Shown piece after piece: positions 35,201 to 63,002 of a stretch of 64,000 nt of DNA (positions within the stretch are counted from its first letter, which is position 1; each line of letters opens with the position of its first letter). The DNA comes from Ciona intestinalis. Lineage: Eukaryota; Chordata; Ascidiacea; Phlebobranchia; Cionidae. The translations under genes were made by a program, and so were the position numbers. The notes under the pieces were generated by a model that did not search any database, was not told where the DNA came from, and saw nothing but the letters and a program-made list of their open reading frames with translations. The DNA is taken from NCBI RefSeq assembly GCF_000224145.3, contig NC_020176.2, forward strand, positions 45,400-109,399, written 5' to 3'.

Positions 35201-38200
35201 CCCCACGTTGGTTTGCTCCCTTCTTCTCGCCGGTATTCAACAAATCTTCCCAAGTTTCGATCTTTGGACCTGGAGGCTCGAGTGTCTTGGCTGCTAATTT
35301 GGATGCGAACTGTGCCAAGCGTGGCCTGTGGGGGAAGATGGTGTTGAAGAATGTAATGTAACTTGTATGGCTGACAACTTGAACTAAGTGGATGAAAAAA
35401 GACGTTTTTGTTTTTATGTATGGCTGATAATTTGGACAACCCATTAGTGACTGAGTTGAAGCAATTGCTGTTAAGTATCGTATCTGATAACACATACGCC
35501 CACAATGGTAGCAGCGACAAGCCTTAAACCATAAGCTATGGGTTAGAGGCAGGCACGCTAACCACTTTGCTAGGGCATCGGATATTTAAATGCATCTTCG
35601 TGCCACTGACGGGTTACAACACAACTATACAGCCTACCTTCTTGCATGATTCATTCCAAACGAAATACTTGAAAATCTTTTCCTGGTAGCTTGTCCTTGT
35701 GGAGTGAAGGGTTTCATATCATTACTTCCTTCCTATGATGTCATAAAGCATATTGTTACTTAGCAATTCATATTGTTAAGTAATGGTATCTTGTCTCATC
35801 TAACACCGAGGATGGTGAAGTTTAACACTAAAAACTAGATTACCTAAGGATAGTAGGATGAAACAAGAGTGAGTGTTATATAAAGACCAGCTTGGTACTT
35901 GTAACACTCACTCTTGTCTCATCTAACATCCTTAGGATGGTTAAAGTTGAATAACTGAAACTGCACCATCCTCAGTGTTAGATGAAACAAGAGTAAGTGT
36001 TATATAAAGTCCAGCTTGGTACTTGTAACACTCACTCTTGTCTCATCCAACACTGAGGATGGTTAAAGTTGATACACTAAAAACTGCATCATCCTAAGGA
36101 TAGTAGGATGAAACAAGAGTGAGTGTTATATAAAGACCAGCATTGGTACTTGTAACACTCACTCTTGTCTACATCTACCATCCTTAGGATGGTTAAAGTT
36201 GAATAACTGAAACTGCACCATCCTCAGTGTTAGATGAAACAAGAGTAAGTGTTATATAAAGTCCAGCTTGGTACTTGTAACACTCACTCTTGTCTCATCC
36301 AACACTGAGGATGGTTAAAGTTGATTAACTGAAACTGCACCATCCTCAGTGTTGGATGAAACAAGAGTGAGTGTTATATAAAGACCAGCTTGGTACTTGT
36401 AACACTTACTCTTGTCTCATCCAACACTGAGGATGGTTAAAGTTGATTAACTGAAACTGCACCATCCTCAGTGTTAGATGAGACAAGAGTAAGCATTATA
36501 TAAAGTCCAGCTTGGTACTTCAACAATAAGTATGGATTATAACTTACAGGGGTGGAGGGAGCATCTGTTTGGCCGCCGTGATCATCTGTGTTATGCTGAT
36601 GATGTCGTTCCTATGNNNNNNNNNNNNNNNNNNNNNNNNNNNNNNNNNNNNNNNNNNNNNNNNNNAGGGTTGCTGGAAGTTTAAAAAGTTAATTAATAAA
36701 TATTTCCGCAATTATTAAGCTACCAGCACAATTAAACATGATTGAACTGTTTGCAAACTGTTAAAAACTTTCATATCAATAAAAAAACTTTGATATTTAA
36801 TTGTTGTTTAGCAATGTTACCTCAGCACATAATTGTATCTTGTGATAATTGATTTAGGCAATTCTTATATCGTATTCCATTCTATATACAATATTTCATT
36901 CAACATTCATTTATCTACTTCGCACTTTTTTTTTCTGTTTTTCTGTTAAGTTATTAAAATATTATTTTCTTAAATGACTACTTTCTAAAATCTTCCTAAA
37001 ACCTTCTTATTGTTTTATGACCAAACAAAGCTGTTTATGACCTCACTATACAACCTGTTACATCACCAACACTTACACTGACTCTTAACATCTTTACTTT
37101 CATGTTAAACAAGGAGCAGAATAATGAATTTAATGCCTGCAGTTTTAGAATCAAATATTTCTGTTTTCTTTCGTGGCGAAACCTGTGAAATATATAACAT
37201 TTCTATTGCCTTGCTGCAAATAAATTATATTTCTATGGCTCTGCAATAAAGTTCTTTTGTAAATGCAGCTTAGTTAATTCTGAACTTTTTAACAGGTCAA
37301 ACATAGGTGTTTAACAATGTGTTATGTTTACTACTGAAGCTGCTTCAACAAGCAAGGATAAATAAGTTTTATTCATTCGATGACTCTGGTTGTTAGACTT
37401 CTATAAAACACTATCAACCTAAATGGTCACTGACTAACTTTACTTTATGGTAAGTAACAACAGCAACTTCCATATCATTACACCTGTGTTGAAATGACTG
37501 CCGTTGGCCACAATGCGAGGATAAATGAGTTACAAACATAGTAACTTGTAAGCGAGCAAGAATTGTTTGAAACAGAACACTTGTGTTATAACGACTGTCG
37601 ATCGCTTGTTATTATTGATAAATAGAAATGTTATAAAACAATGGAAATGTTATAAAACAGTGGAAATGTTATAAAACAATGGAAATGTTATAAAACAATA
37701 GAAATGTTATAAAACAATAGAAATGTTATAAAACAATAGAGATCACATACTTCTGCAGAATTTCCTCACGGTCCTCCATCTCTCCGAGATCGTTGTTCAT
37801 CACTGGCTTCTGAGGTTTCTTCTTCCGGAACGCTCGTGCCACGACACTGCCCGTGCCTGTGATCGACTTCAGCTGGTCTGCTGCTGTGTCTGAGTACAAG
37901 GTGAGGGTTGGTGTATACGATAAGTTGCTGATATTGTTGTTTATTTAAAGGAAATAAATAAAAGCCTTTTGTAAAACATGCATGGGACTTGGGATGTAAG
38001 TTAATTGCTCCAAAACACAGGGTGCTTGCTTTACAGAATAAAACCTATATTATTAAGTGTCTGTAAACTGCCGCGTGGGGTCTAGATCGTAGCACACTTA
38101 GCGTTAAAGTAACAAACCTAAACCCAATGCTATATTAAATGTCAAAAAAGTCGATCCACAGTATACAACTTAAAAACAACTGTAGTTTAAAGCATCATGA

Positions 38201-40297
38201 AAAACATTTGTGTCTGTTGTTGCTGCCAAGTGTATTATAAATCTAATAGATGACAGATCACATTTGTTTTTTAAGAACACAAAAATAAACATTAGGAAAC
38301 CTCTTTTACACTTATAATATTAAGATACTATTCTGATAACATTATAACAATACTGATTGTATTCACCCCTATGTTTCACGGCTCCCATTATCTTTCCTAT
38401 TGTTCTTACAATCTTCCAATTGTTCTTGGGAGGACATTTCATCTCCAACCCCACCTTCTTATCTATGTGATAAAGATCGTGTTCCTGGATATAAGTTGGT
38501 GTGGTTGGTTTAAATAATACCAAGAAATTATTGTATCTATTTAGTATTGAAATATGTTAGAGCTATACATTGTGTGTGTTTTCTGTTTTATTCTATGGGT
38601 GGTTGTGGACGTATGTGTTCTTATGCAAGACACTTATCGGTAATTGCTCCAACCCAGTTGTCACTAATGGATTGTTTAATTTTTTTAAATTGGTTGTTTA
38701 AAACCATACTTTAACGCAATTTGTACATAAACATAGTTTTACACCAATGGCATATGATTTATAATTGCTTGAAACACAACCTCATGCATCACACCACAAA
38801 CCTTCTTCATTAAATATCCACTCAAACTTTGTTCTGCTTGAATACTTTTCCTCATGTGCGTGATTTCATTCAACCGTATCTTGATGCTCGTAAACCCGGC
38901 ACTTGCTTCACCCCCATCTAAATGCTGGTTTAACTTCCCAGCGATAAAGTTCGATTTCTTTGGTTGCGACGTCGTTTTACGAGTTGTGTTCATTTTCCAA
39001 ACTTCATTGTAATGCCGTGGTAGACGGGAGATCTGTGAAGTTTGATTGATAGGCTGTGTTTGATTGACAGGTGATTTGATTGACAGGTTAGGTTTGATTG
39101 ACAGGAGTTTATGAAAGATAAGGTAGTCTGAAGTAAGAAATTTTTAAAAATCAAACAGAAACATTCGGCTACTTGAAGAAGACATGAGAGAGAACATGAG
39201 GTGTATAACTATTTAGACAACATACAAAAATGCAAACCATGAAACATAATTCCAATCACTAATTGTAAAACACTTATACACAACAATGATTGTAAACACT
39301 TAATCACAACAATGATTGTAAACACTTATGCACAACAATGAATGTAAACACTTATGCACAACAATGATTGGAAACACTTATGCACAACAATGATTGTAAA
39401 CACTTATGCACAACACACCCCTACCTTAGATTTTACATCTTCAGTTATCGAGTTTAACACAAGGTCACCAGCCTCAAGATAAACGGTACCAATTGTTTGG
39501 TAAGGTTTGGTTTTATCGGCAAAAAATCCATAGGTCAGGTTTTTCTTGCGACGCTCAAATTTTTCCCTCCATGCTTTTTCTTCGTCCGCCACCAATGTTA
39601 CAAAGGTTTGATTGTTCCTCGCGGACGCTTTGCTTGCATCGTATCGGTGATCTAAGGGATGTGTTGTGTGAATGGAACTTATTTATCTTCGCATAGTCGG
39701 GCAACAACAAGCGTTATAAAACTGTTGTTTTGGAAATTATTTACCCTCTGATAGCGGGGCAACAACCTTGTTATAACATGGGTGTTCTGTTTCATACACC
39801 TCGTGCACGCTTTCGGGTTACCATGTATGTAAGTTTATGGGTGATCATTTTGTCTTTCAGGCTGACAATTTAGACACTCATTAGTGACCAGTGAGTTGAG
39901 GTAATTGCGGTTAAGTATCTTGCCCGAAGACACCTAACGTATGCTCACAACCACAAAATCCAGACAGAAAAAAACAAAAATGCTTACACTCCAACAAATA
40001 TACAAACAATGTATACATAGTGTTGAATGCCCGTGTTATAACGACTGTCGTTGCCGCGTGTGATGGTATTTGCCTTCACATATATACGTGATTCGTTAAT
40101 ACCTATACGGCTATACCCCTATACGATACGAACATATATACGTTTGCTTGGGTTATGTAAACACAGCCATAAAAACACTTACGTATTTCCCCAGATCGTA
40201 TCGTTCCTTTGATGCATCTCAATACGTCATCAGTGTATACGTCACTGGGGTTAAGCAGGGTCGGCAACTTAGTTGCCATATTTGGAATTGTTGCCAA
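32252..40297 (-). CDS. Charged, coiled-coil-like 624-aa protein of unknown family, 13 exons
   Basis: Exons: 40297-40183, 39651-39425, 39032-38802, 38484-38367, 37889-37751, 36610-36548, 35724-35638, 35325-35176, 34836-34714, 34444-34334, 34035-33895, 33200-33058, 32478-32252. They sum to 1875 bp with all phases consistent, giving a complete 624-residue frame from ATG to TAA. No signal peptide or membrane segment is seen. The protein is rich in Lys, Arg, Glu and Gln, with helical charged stretches such as AWREKFERRKKN, EMHEELQRQRLEQFQ and a proline-containing loop (KQMLPPPL). The tail is basic (SRKKVKRRQLSP). I do not recognise a domain. Cytoplasmic or cytoskeletal location is a guess from composition. 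The exon at 36610 abuts an N gap and the acceptor before 35724 is weak, so small exons could be missing there. Confidence 0.65.
33690..33890 (+). repeat. Abundant ~100-bp repeat, GAAACAGAACACC family (two tandem copies)
   Basis: Two copies in an intron of the 624-aa gene, immediately downstream (in gene direction) of exon 34035-33895. Confidence 0.65.
35785..36530. repeat. Hairpin-forming satellite, about six units of 120-126 bp
   Basis: Each unit contains 'aacactcactcttgtctcat', then 'caacactgaggatggttaaa', then the inverted partners 'accatcctcagtgttggatg' and 'gaaacaagagtgagtgtt'. A spacer ('atataaagaccagcttggta') follows. Every unit can fold into a stem of roughly 38 bp. It lies in the intron between exons 36610-36548 and 35724-35638 of the 624-aa gene, next to an N gap. 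Confidence 0.9.
36616..36665. other. Assembly gap (50 N)
   Basis: Fifty undetermined bases immediately upstream of an exon of the 624-aa gene; true length unknown. Confidence 0.99.
37622..37740. repeat. Tandem repeat, 19-bp unit, about six copies
   Basis: Unit 'gaaatgttataaaacaatg' repeated in an intron of the 624-aa gene, directly beside exon 37889-37751. Confidence 0.85.
39268..39415. repeat. Tandem repeat, about 27-bp unit
   Basis: Unit 'cacaacaatgattgtaaaca' followed by 'cttatg', about five to six copies, ending next to the splice donor of exon 39651-39425. Confidence 0.85.
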
Positions 40298-43186
40298 CCA
40301 GAATCGCTCAAGCAGAAAATAAGGCTAGCAACGCGTATTTATTAAATCAAGCGGTTATAAATTTAATTGTTTATGGGGAGTATTGTGTAAAACATTTAAA
40401 GATTGTTAAAAATTTCTTAGCGTTTTTATTGTCTAGAATTTATTCAAAATGGGATGCATGGCTTTGTATTTACTTTTTATGCGCTTACGTATGTCTACTG
40501 TACAAAGTACAAACACTAAATCAACATCGTTTAAAAAGGTGTCTTGCATGGCACTGACCCGGTTGAAACGAAAAGCCAGTGTATAGCGAAAAATGACAGT
40601 TGTTATTATTAAAATAAGCTTACGAATAAAAACGTATTAAAATTTAATTTGTAAAAAAAGCGTGGTCGCTACACCTAGCATACAAACAATGAGCTGTATC
40701 TGATGTTCTGTGTTATTGTTTACCTTCAATCAAACGCAATCGATTTAAGCAATTCTATAAAATGTCAACATTTCTAGGAAGTAGTCCATTGAAGTAGTTG
40801 TTCCATGATATCACTGAGACAAACCGCTGATAATTGAGCTGTTGTATAAGCTACCATTGCCTGTTGGAAGTTTGCGTTACTGTTTATTTTATGGCTTTAT
40901 TTCGTTTCTTCGGTCAGAGTAATAGAGACCCGGGTATAATAAACAAAAGCGAATAGACATGAGGCAGTGACAAAGGACAATCGTTATAACATGCTTAAAA
41001 TAGAAGAACGAAACTTATTAAATGCGTGACTGTTAGCATATATAAAATCATACTACTTTTATAAAAGGTATAAGCCATCGTATATTAGATTCTTGTGGTT
41101 AGCCAGCAGTTATGACTGTATTTCGGCATTTTAAACCAAAAGCATTACTAGGCCTGTTTAATTTATCTTTTTGGATCTTGTAACGAAGGTTAGAAAAATT
41201 AAAACAGCAAAAAAAATACCGAAATTTAGATTTTGTGACGTCATAATAGGATCTTGTAACGAAGGTTAGAAAAATTAAAACAGCAAAAAAAATACCGAAA
41301 TTTAGATTTTGTGACGTCATAATACTTGCCGCAAAATTCGTTAAGTCACAGAAGGAAACAATTACCATATTCCGAAGTTTTTAATCCAGACCAATCACTA
41401 AGCAGACGTTAATTGGTCGTCACGTGATGACAGCTTGTCCTCTGTGACGTCACCATGCCTTATTATCGGCGCCGCGGGCGCAATGACGAAGGAATGCTCG
41501 TTGTCGCAGGAATGACTGCATAAAATTTGTATTCACCTCTTCGAACACGATAGCGATGCTCATATTATTTAAAACAAGAAGGAGGAGGGAATTAGCAGCA
41601 AAACGTCAGTCGTTAAAACAAGTTATGAATACAGCAAGTGTCGGCAGTTGAAAGCGTGGCGTTTGCAACAAATGTATAATTACACTTGTTATTGTGACGT
41701 CGCTTACGATGTTAGTTGCAACAACTGTGATTGCGTTTTTATCCCAAACTTTTAAATGTAACCGCCATGAGCTCTTTTTTGACACGAAACTTTTAAAACG
41801 TATTGTATTTCGCTTTTATGATCGAACAGAACGCCGGTGTGACGTCATGGGTGTCGCTTTTCTCTCCCACGCACAAAGAAGGCTTGATTCAGCAGAAACG
41901 CGCGTTTAATCATGTAAGCCGCTTCGACCGGAACGCTGGCTTAGTGTTTATGAATAATGGATAATTTAATTTGTCCATGAACTAACAATGGACTTGTTAA
42001 ATTGATTATTACGTCATAAGGAAAGACAATTTAGCATAATGACGCAGCAGATAGTGGTTTGTTACGTAGTCAGTGCAAGACACTTGTGTTAGCTTAATGT
42101 AAACATTAGAAAGTCGGTCAACAAAGTTGGTTCTTGAGCATCCACGTTATAACACCAGTGTTTTGTCTAGAACTAGATAATTAGTAGGTTATACTTTTGC
42201 TTATGACGTAACAATCTAACCCATGACTGCATTGTGTTTGTAACAATGCATTCTGTGACATCATTATTCCTTCCATAGAAAACTGCCACGTGATTTGTTT
42301 CTGGTAAAGTTTACATGAAATTCATGGAAACATAGTTTGTATCATCTATACAACGCTGTACGTCATATGGCTGTGTTCAATATAGGTGGAAATCTTTGTC
42401 ATTGGAACTGGGAGACCAAGCGTTCCTGGGAGTAGTTATGTTTATATGAGAATGTTGCTTAGTCATGCACTCATGGCAGGGCTGGCAGTTGTTATAACAA
42501 AGTTGTTCCGTTTCATACACTTCATGCTCGCTTACGAGTTGTCATATTTGTTCGTTCCAACTATCATTATTACGTGATAATACCCTTTGTTAATTCACTT
42601 CATTCATGAATAATAGATATTACGACGTCATAAAGGCATTGCGTACCAACCCGCTACGTACGCGATATTAACGACGTTTGTTTCGTAACAATGCACTTTG
42701 CTTTAAATCTAATCCCGCTCAGCGTTCGATAAACCTCTTTATGACGTCATGGTGCACTTCGCTGCAAATGAATTCTCGAATCGAGGGTTTAACAATTAAC
42801 TTTTAATGAAACAAACGAATCCTTCCACTGTTTCGTCACAAACCGTATCGTTACGTAGGCAACGTCCTTTGAGAATACGCTTCGTCATAATTACCTTGCT
42901 TGTGTATTGATGCGCTTTCTATGACGTCACAATCGATATTGGTTTGCATGCGCGACTTAGCTCTCTATTGTTTAACAGTTATCTTCTAGAATGAACAGGC
43001 GTACGTGGTTTGTTACGTCCCCCCCCACTGTTAGGAAAAAAAAAAAAAAGTTTTTTAAAAAAACCCCCCCGTCATAAAAGAATTAAGATTCTGTATGTCA
43101 CAATAGAACCAAGGTTCTATTACGTGACGGAAGAATAGAGGTTTGTGACGTCACATGAGCATCAATATGTCGTATTTATTCCACAG
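40298..43186. other. Intergenic region upstream of the 624-aa gene and the ZIP gene
   Basis: Contains a 76-bp tandem duplication (41173-41324), many CRE palindromes, one repeat copy (42470-42550) and a suspicious homopolymer stretch (43018-43072: runs of C, A, T, A, C). The short open frames have no recognisable features. Confidence 0.4.
41173..41324. repeat. Exact tandem duplication, 76-bp unit
   Basis: Two identical units starting 'ggatcttgtaacgaaggtta' and ending 'tgtgacgtcataata'. Each carries a full TGACGTCA palindrome. Confidence 0.9.
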
Positions 43187-44412
43187 ATGGAGTTAGAGGT
43201 TGTTAAAATATTGTCTGCGCTAGTTTTGTGGATTCTCAGCCTTTGCTTTGGGTTGATGGTTCCGTACCTTATATGGAAGTCACGTGGTTGTCGACGTCAT
43301 CAGTCATGCTCAAACGCACACGCGTTGACGGAGAATGACGTATTAATCGACAATGGGGAAAACACCGAAATTCCTGATGACGTGAAAGGTCGTTGGGGAA
43401 GATTCAAGGTAAGTGACGTCACTTTCTACCTAGAATACAGTCCATGACGTCATCAATTACTTTACAGACAAGCGCGAAAGCGTCGTTCGCAAAGCTACGT
43501 AGGTATGACGTCATTAGCGTGATAAACTGCTTCTGTGGAGGATTATTCCTCGGGATATGCTTGCTGGAGTTGCTGCCTGAATCTAGGGCGGGCGTGACGA
43601 AAGCACTGACGTCATATGGCATCGTTACGTCGTTTCCTGTGACGGAGTTCATGATTGGAGCTGGTTTGTTGTTGGTGATGTTTATCGACCACGCTGTTAG
43701 TGACGTATGCGCCAGGAGGAATACGTCACAATCAAATGATTATGACGTCATGAACGAACAAAGGACGCGAGATGATGAAGTGAATGCAGGTGGTGACGTC
43801 ACACACTCTAGACGTAGCTCTGCAGCAAGTTTACGTCATGTTGACGTCACATCATCGGAATCTATACGAACATTGATGTTGATTGGCATGTTATCCATAC
43901 ATTCAATATTTGAAGGATTGGCGCTTGGATTGGAAGTTAATGTTTCAGCATTGATCCAACTCTTACTTGCAGTATCCGTACACAAAGGTGTTCTAGCGTT
44001 CGGTTTGGGTCTCCGGCTCTTTGAAGCTTTTGCTCACAAGCTCTCTACCGCACTCGCGTGCGCTATTATATTCTGTAGTGCTTCACCGCTAGGCTGCGTT
44101 GTTGGAATCTTTTTAACACCCACGTCACCGCAACCCAACGTGACCACACCGACCCCCTACTTTCCTGGATATGCTGACGTCGCTCTGGCGTCAGTTCCGG
44201 CAACGGTACCGGTGAGCGCGGTTTTGGAATGTCTCGCAACGGGGACTTTCTTATACGTCACGTTTATTGAGGTAATACCATCTGAATTTTCCCACAACGA
44301 TGGCGTGGATATGACGTCATGTCACCCGCGAAAGAAACAGATTCGAAAACTTTTCAAACTTTTAATTTTATTGCTCGGTTTCGGTGCAATTGTTGGTTTG
44401 CAATTCATATAA
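43187..44412 (+). CDS. SLC39A: ZIP-family zinc/iron transporter (SLC39 type, ZIP1/2/3-like)
   Basis: Two exons, 43187-43408 and 43468-44412, joined in phase 0; 388 residues. TM1 is hydrophobic (LSALVLWILSLCFGLMVPYL). TM2 follows the intron (INCFCGGLFLGICLLELLPE), matching the ZIP II-subfamily FxGGxFLGxxxxHLLPE pattern with Glu in place of His. A variable loop rich in CRE-derived Asp-Val-Thr repeats follows. TM4 has the signature HSIFEGLALGLE and TM5 has HKGVLAFGLGLRL, which carry the metal-binding His and Glu. The last helices end at QFI. Function: metal ion uptake across the plasma or vesicle membrane, from family knowledge. ATG 43187 lies directly after a sequence resembling a splice acceptor (TTCCACAG); an in-frame extension upstream exists but has no hydrophobic signal. 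AATAAA is at 44508-44513. Confidence 0.9.
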
Positions 44413-44439
44413 ATATGTGACTGTGGCGTAACAATGATA

Positions 44440-44445
44440 TTTATT
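44440..44445 (-). terminator. Poly(A) signal (minus AATAAA) of the KCNH gene
   Basis: TTTATT on the plus strand, about 205 bp beyond the KCNH stop codon; the nearest candidate seen. Confidence 0.45.
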
Positions 44446-44507
44446 TCTTTAGTTGATTGTTTTTAATTAATTATGACGTCATATTCCTGTGGTATTGTAT
44501 TACACAC

Positions 44508-44513
44508 AATAAA
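44508..44513 (+). terminator. Poly(A) signal AATAAA of the ZIP gene
   Basis: Exact AATAAA 95 bp after the ZIP stop codon. Confidence 0.6.
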
Positions 44514-44650
44514 CTGTATCTCGTATTATGACGTCACGGGTTTTGAGAACATAGCGCAACAACAGCGAACGTAACAATAAACCGGGTTATGACGTCACAG
44601 TGATTAGAAAACAACAAAACAATGGAACTTATTACGCGAAAGAACGGTGG

Positions 44651-59468
<14,818 letters not shown>

Positions 59469-61030
59469 TATGACGTAATAATCCAATTATCCTTTCAAAA
59501 TAAATATTATGTTGAATATTTTAAAACTATTAAAAAATTCTAGTTTCTAAAATTAAAGATTTCCAACAATTAAACGTCATAACATTGTTTATGATGTCAT
59601 AACATCCAATAGATCTAAACTTAAACTTGATTATCCGAATACACATTCTCCTGTTACGTCATAATTTACTTAAATCAAACACCCGATTACAACAAACGAA
59701 TCGCGTTCTTCGTCTTTTTCGCAAACGTAAGCTGTATCTATGACATCACAATGGTTGTATAAATCGAATAATCCATTGTATCGTCTTGGAACAAAGCAAT
59801 CGACGTCGACTAATCAAGACATACGAAGTGAACAAACCTAATTAGGGTTGTATATCTGTCCAGTGTTGCACAACTATATTTACAGTGTTACCAGCTCTTT
59901 ATTTTGACTACAGTTTACAAAGAACGTTGAAAATATGAAAAATATTAAGTTAATTTAAACAAAAAAATGTCTTAGTTTTTAATGGTCAACACTGGAATAA
60001 AAGTCTTTGTCTTTACATCTGTTTAATTCATCTACTGTGACGTCACAATGTAATGAATAAATTACTGAACTGACCCAATTGAAACTAATTTAATTTTACG
60101 CAAAAGATCTCAAAGTTTTACTTTTTTATCAAATTTGCAAAGGAGGATATTCTGTCTTACTATGATGTCACAATCCACTTTGCTGGCTGTTGGTTTTGCA
60201 ACAATGGATTTTCTAAAACTTTTGGTTAAACGGTTTATGACGTTTAAACCAATTGTTAGCTGACAATGCTATCTTTGTAACGTCGTAAAAACCTCTATTA
60301 CGTACTCACATGAACCACTGTCTCGCATTATTTTATCACAATCAAATTAAAAATTAATGCTAAAACCCTGAACCGTACAACTAGAAATTTTATTTCCGGC
60401 ATTTCGGAACCTTACGTCATAATCATTCGATTCGGCGATAACAATGCCTTTCCAGATTCTATAATCTACTGCATTCTATGACGTAACAGAGCTATTGTTA
60501 CTCCTTTGTAAGCAGTAAACGCTTCCACCAAAATATACCGCTATGCGATCTATCGAAACTTAATTTGTCGAATATTTTAAGATGCTCCGTATTTAGAGAT
60601 CTTGGCGTCTCGAGAAGCCGCTCCACGACAGCTACCTTGTATGACGTAACAATAGCATGGGAGCATTGCGTCGCGATGTTAACGTAGTCACCATAGCAAC
60701 AGGGGAGGTGGTTAATTATTCAGTCTGAAACGTCACTGAAGTCTCCCGTTTGATCGATGAGAGGGACAAAAATTACAGTGTTGCCCGGTAAAAACTTGCG
60801 ACAAGTAACTGTATGGCTAATCGTATTATGACGTCATTATCTCCATGATCAGCGCAACACTTGAGGGAGTAAAAGATCCTCCCGGTGATTAAATATTCAT
60901 GACGTAACAGAGCGGACGTTGATCAAGCAGAAATAACGTCGTTGATGGAAATTGTCTTTATGCTCGGCAACATATGTGAAGCACTGGTGTGAAGTTGTAG
61001 TGACATCACTACTGTGACATATTGGTGACA
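59469..61030. other. Intergenic region upstream of the KCNH channel gene
   Basis: Presumed 5' UTR and promoter of KCNH on the minus strand and 3' flank of the GPCR gene. Several TGACGTCA/TTACGTCA words; no gene recognised. Confidence 0.45.
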
Positions 61031-62256
61031 TCACTGTGACGTGGAAGTGACGTTTGTGGGAACCGTCATCATTTCGTTGATATCATTGTTCTTCTTGATT
61101 TTTCGCAACCGAATGTTTTCCAGAACCGTCCTCAACGCATTGTTACGATAACAATACAAAACAAACACCAGAACCCCCTGTTGACGTCATAATATATAAA
61201 CTTACGTCATATTATATAAATCTATGCTATAGTAAACTTGCGTCGTAATCTAGTCTAGATTATAATTCTGGATGAATGAAAACCTGTATCGTTAAACACG
61301 AGTGTTCTGTTTCATACACCTCGCGTGGCCGCTTTTAAGAGTTTATATATGTAACTTATAGAATATAGATGGTTGTTTATTACCTGTAAACCGTTGACAA
61401 CGCAGTTAATATACATCATCACAATGGAGGCGGTTAAGTTTTCAACACCTGTCGAATGCATTAAGATGTTAGCAATATGTTGAACAACCTTTAACCTTAA
61501 TGTGCTGATGTAATTAAGCGGCAAACATCGGGATATTAATTCTTATGCATAATGCAAACACTATATATTAGGTTGGGTAAAATGGGACATGTTTTCATTT
61601 GGTAGTAAGCAAAGAATGTTTACGTGTTATATAACCGTTTCCTCACCATTCTAAACGAGCGCTGTTGGAAACACGCTTAGAAAATGTGGGATATAGTTTG
61701 TTAATGTCGTCATCTTATATTAACAATAAAGGTGTTAAAATGTTTGCACCTGTGAAAAATCCCAGCACCCATGATATTCCCAACACCGGAAGCAACGTCA
61801 CTAGCGCTTTTATTGCCGAAGAAATATACTTGATTGACGTTTGAGCTGCTTCTCGACTTTTCTGCGGTTGAAGTTGTTGCGATTGAGCTTTCAGCTTCCC
61901 GAGTGTTAGCATTACTTTGAGCGCTACTATGACATTGACGCCTAAGCAGAAAGCCACAGGGCCTATAACCGTACCAATGTACAACGATGTTGTTGGGTTT
62001 AACCAACAGATGTCATATTTACGGACAGTTGTGTTTGTTCCATTTTTGGTCGCTTCTTTATAAAGGTAGCACGGGTGCATGTAATCCCCTGTCGAAAAGC
62101 CAACTCCGGCCGACGTCCCAACGATAATAGCGGGCGCTACCCAACCTATGAATACCTATATAGCGTTTCTATTGTCGGCATCGAGATTCCCATACGCGAT
62201 GACGTTTGATGACGTTTTGGTGTGAAGTCGAAAACCTTCGGTCATCATCCACGAGG
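61031..62256 (-). CDS. Adhesion-type GPCR, 3' part, copy 1 (with in-frame stop)
   Basis: Exons 62256-61750, 61448-61384 and 61177-61031, phases agreeing, stop TGA at 61031-61033. They encode TM3 (ASWMMTEVLRLH), TM4 (GWVAPAIIVGTSAGVGF), an extracellular loop with CWLNP, TM5 (GPVAFCLGVNVIVALKVML), TM6 (LVTLLPVLGISWVLGFF), TM7 (SIVMMYINCVVNGLQGVLVF) and a short basic tail. The GISWVLGFF and NGLQG signatures are those of family B2 (adhesion) receptors. The N-terminal ectodomain, GPS site and TM1-2 lie in or beyond the gap. In this copy TAG at 62158-62156 interrupts the frame just before TM4, where copy 2 has TAT-TTG; the site is about 120 bp from the gap edge, so poor sequence is possible. Confidence 0.75.
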
Positions 62257-62277
62257 CTGTGACGTCGTAATGATGTT

Positions 62278-63002
62278 NNNNNNNNNNNNNNNNNNNNNNN
62301 NNNNNNNNNNNNNNNNNNNNNNNNNNNNNNNNNNNNNNNNNNNNNNNNNNNNNNNNNNNNNNNNNNNNNNNNNNNNNNNNNNNNNNNNNNNNNNNNNNNN
62401 NNNNNNNNNNNNNNNNNNNNNNNNNNNNNNNNNNNNNNNNNNNNNNNNNNNNNNNNNNNNNNNNNNNNNNNNNNNNNNNNNNNNNNNNNNNNNNNNNNNN
62501 NNNNNNNNNNNNNNNNNNNNNNNNNNNNNNNNNNNNNNNNNNNNNNNNNNNNNNNNNNNNNNNNNNNNNNNNNNNNNNNNNNNNNNNNNNNNNNNNNNNN
62601 NNNNNNNNNNNNNNNNNNNNNNNNNNNNNNNNNNNNNNNNNNNNNNNNNNNNNNNNNNNNNNNNNNNNNNNNNNNNNNNNNNNNNNNNNNNNNNNNNNNN
62701 NNNNNNNNNNNNNNNNNNNNNNNNNNNNNNNNNNNNNNNNNNNNNNNNNNNNNNNNNNNNNNNNNNNNNNNNNNNNNNNNNNNNNNNNNNNNNNNNNNNN
62801 NNNNNNNNNNNNNNNNNNNNNNNNNNNNNNNNNNNNNNNNNNNNNNNNNNNNNNNNNNNNNNNNNNNNNNNNNNNNNNNNNNNNNNNNNNNNNNNNNNNN
62901 NNNNNNNNNNNNNNNNNNNNNNNNNNNNNNNNNNNNNNNNNNNNNNNNNNNNNNNNNNNNNNNNNNNNNNNNNNNNNNNNNNNNNNNNNNNNNNNNNNNN
63001 NN
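62278..63002. other. Assembly gap (725 N)
   Basis: Separates two near-identical copies of the GPCR region; single N bases also at 63017 and 63050. Confidence 0.99.

Noticed and set aside
35128..35520. 130-codon minus-strand open frame
   Set aside because: Overlaps exon 35325-35176 in the wrong frame and continues into a SINE fragment.
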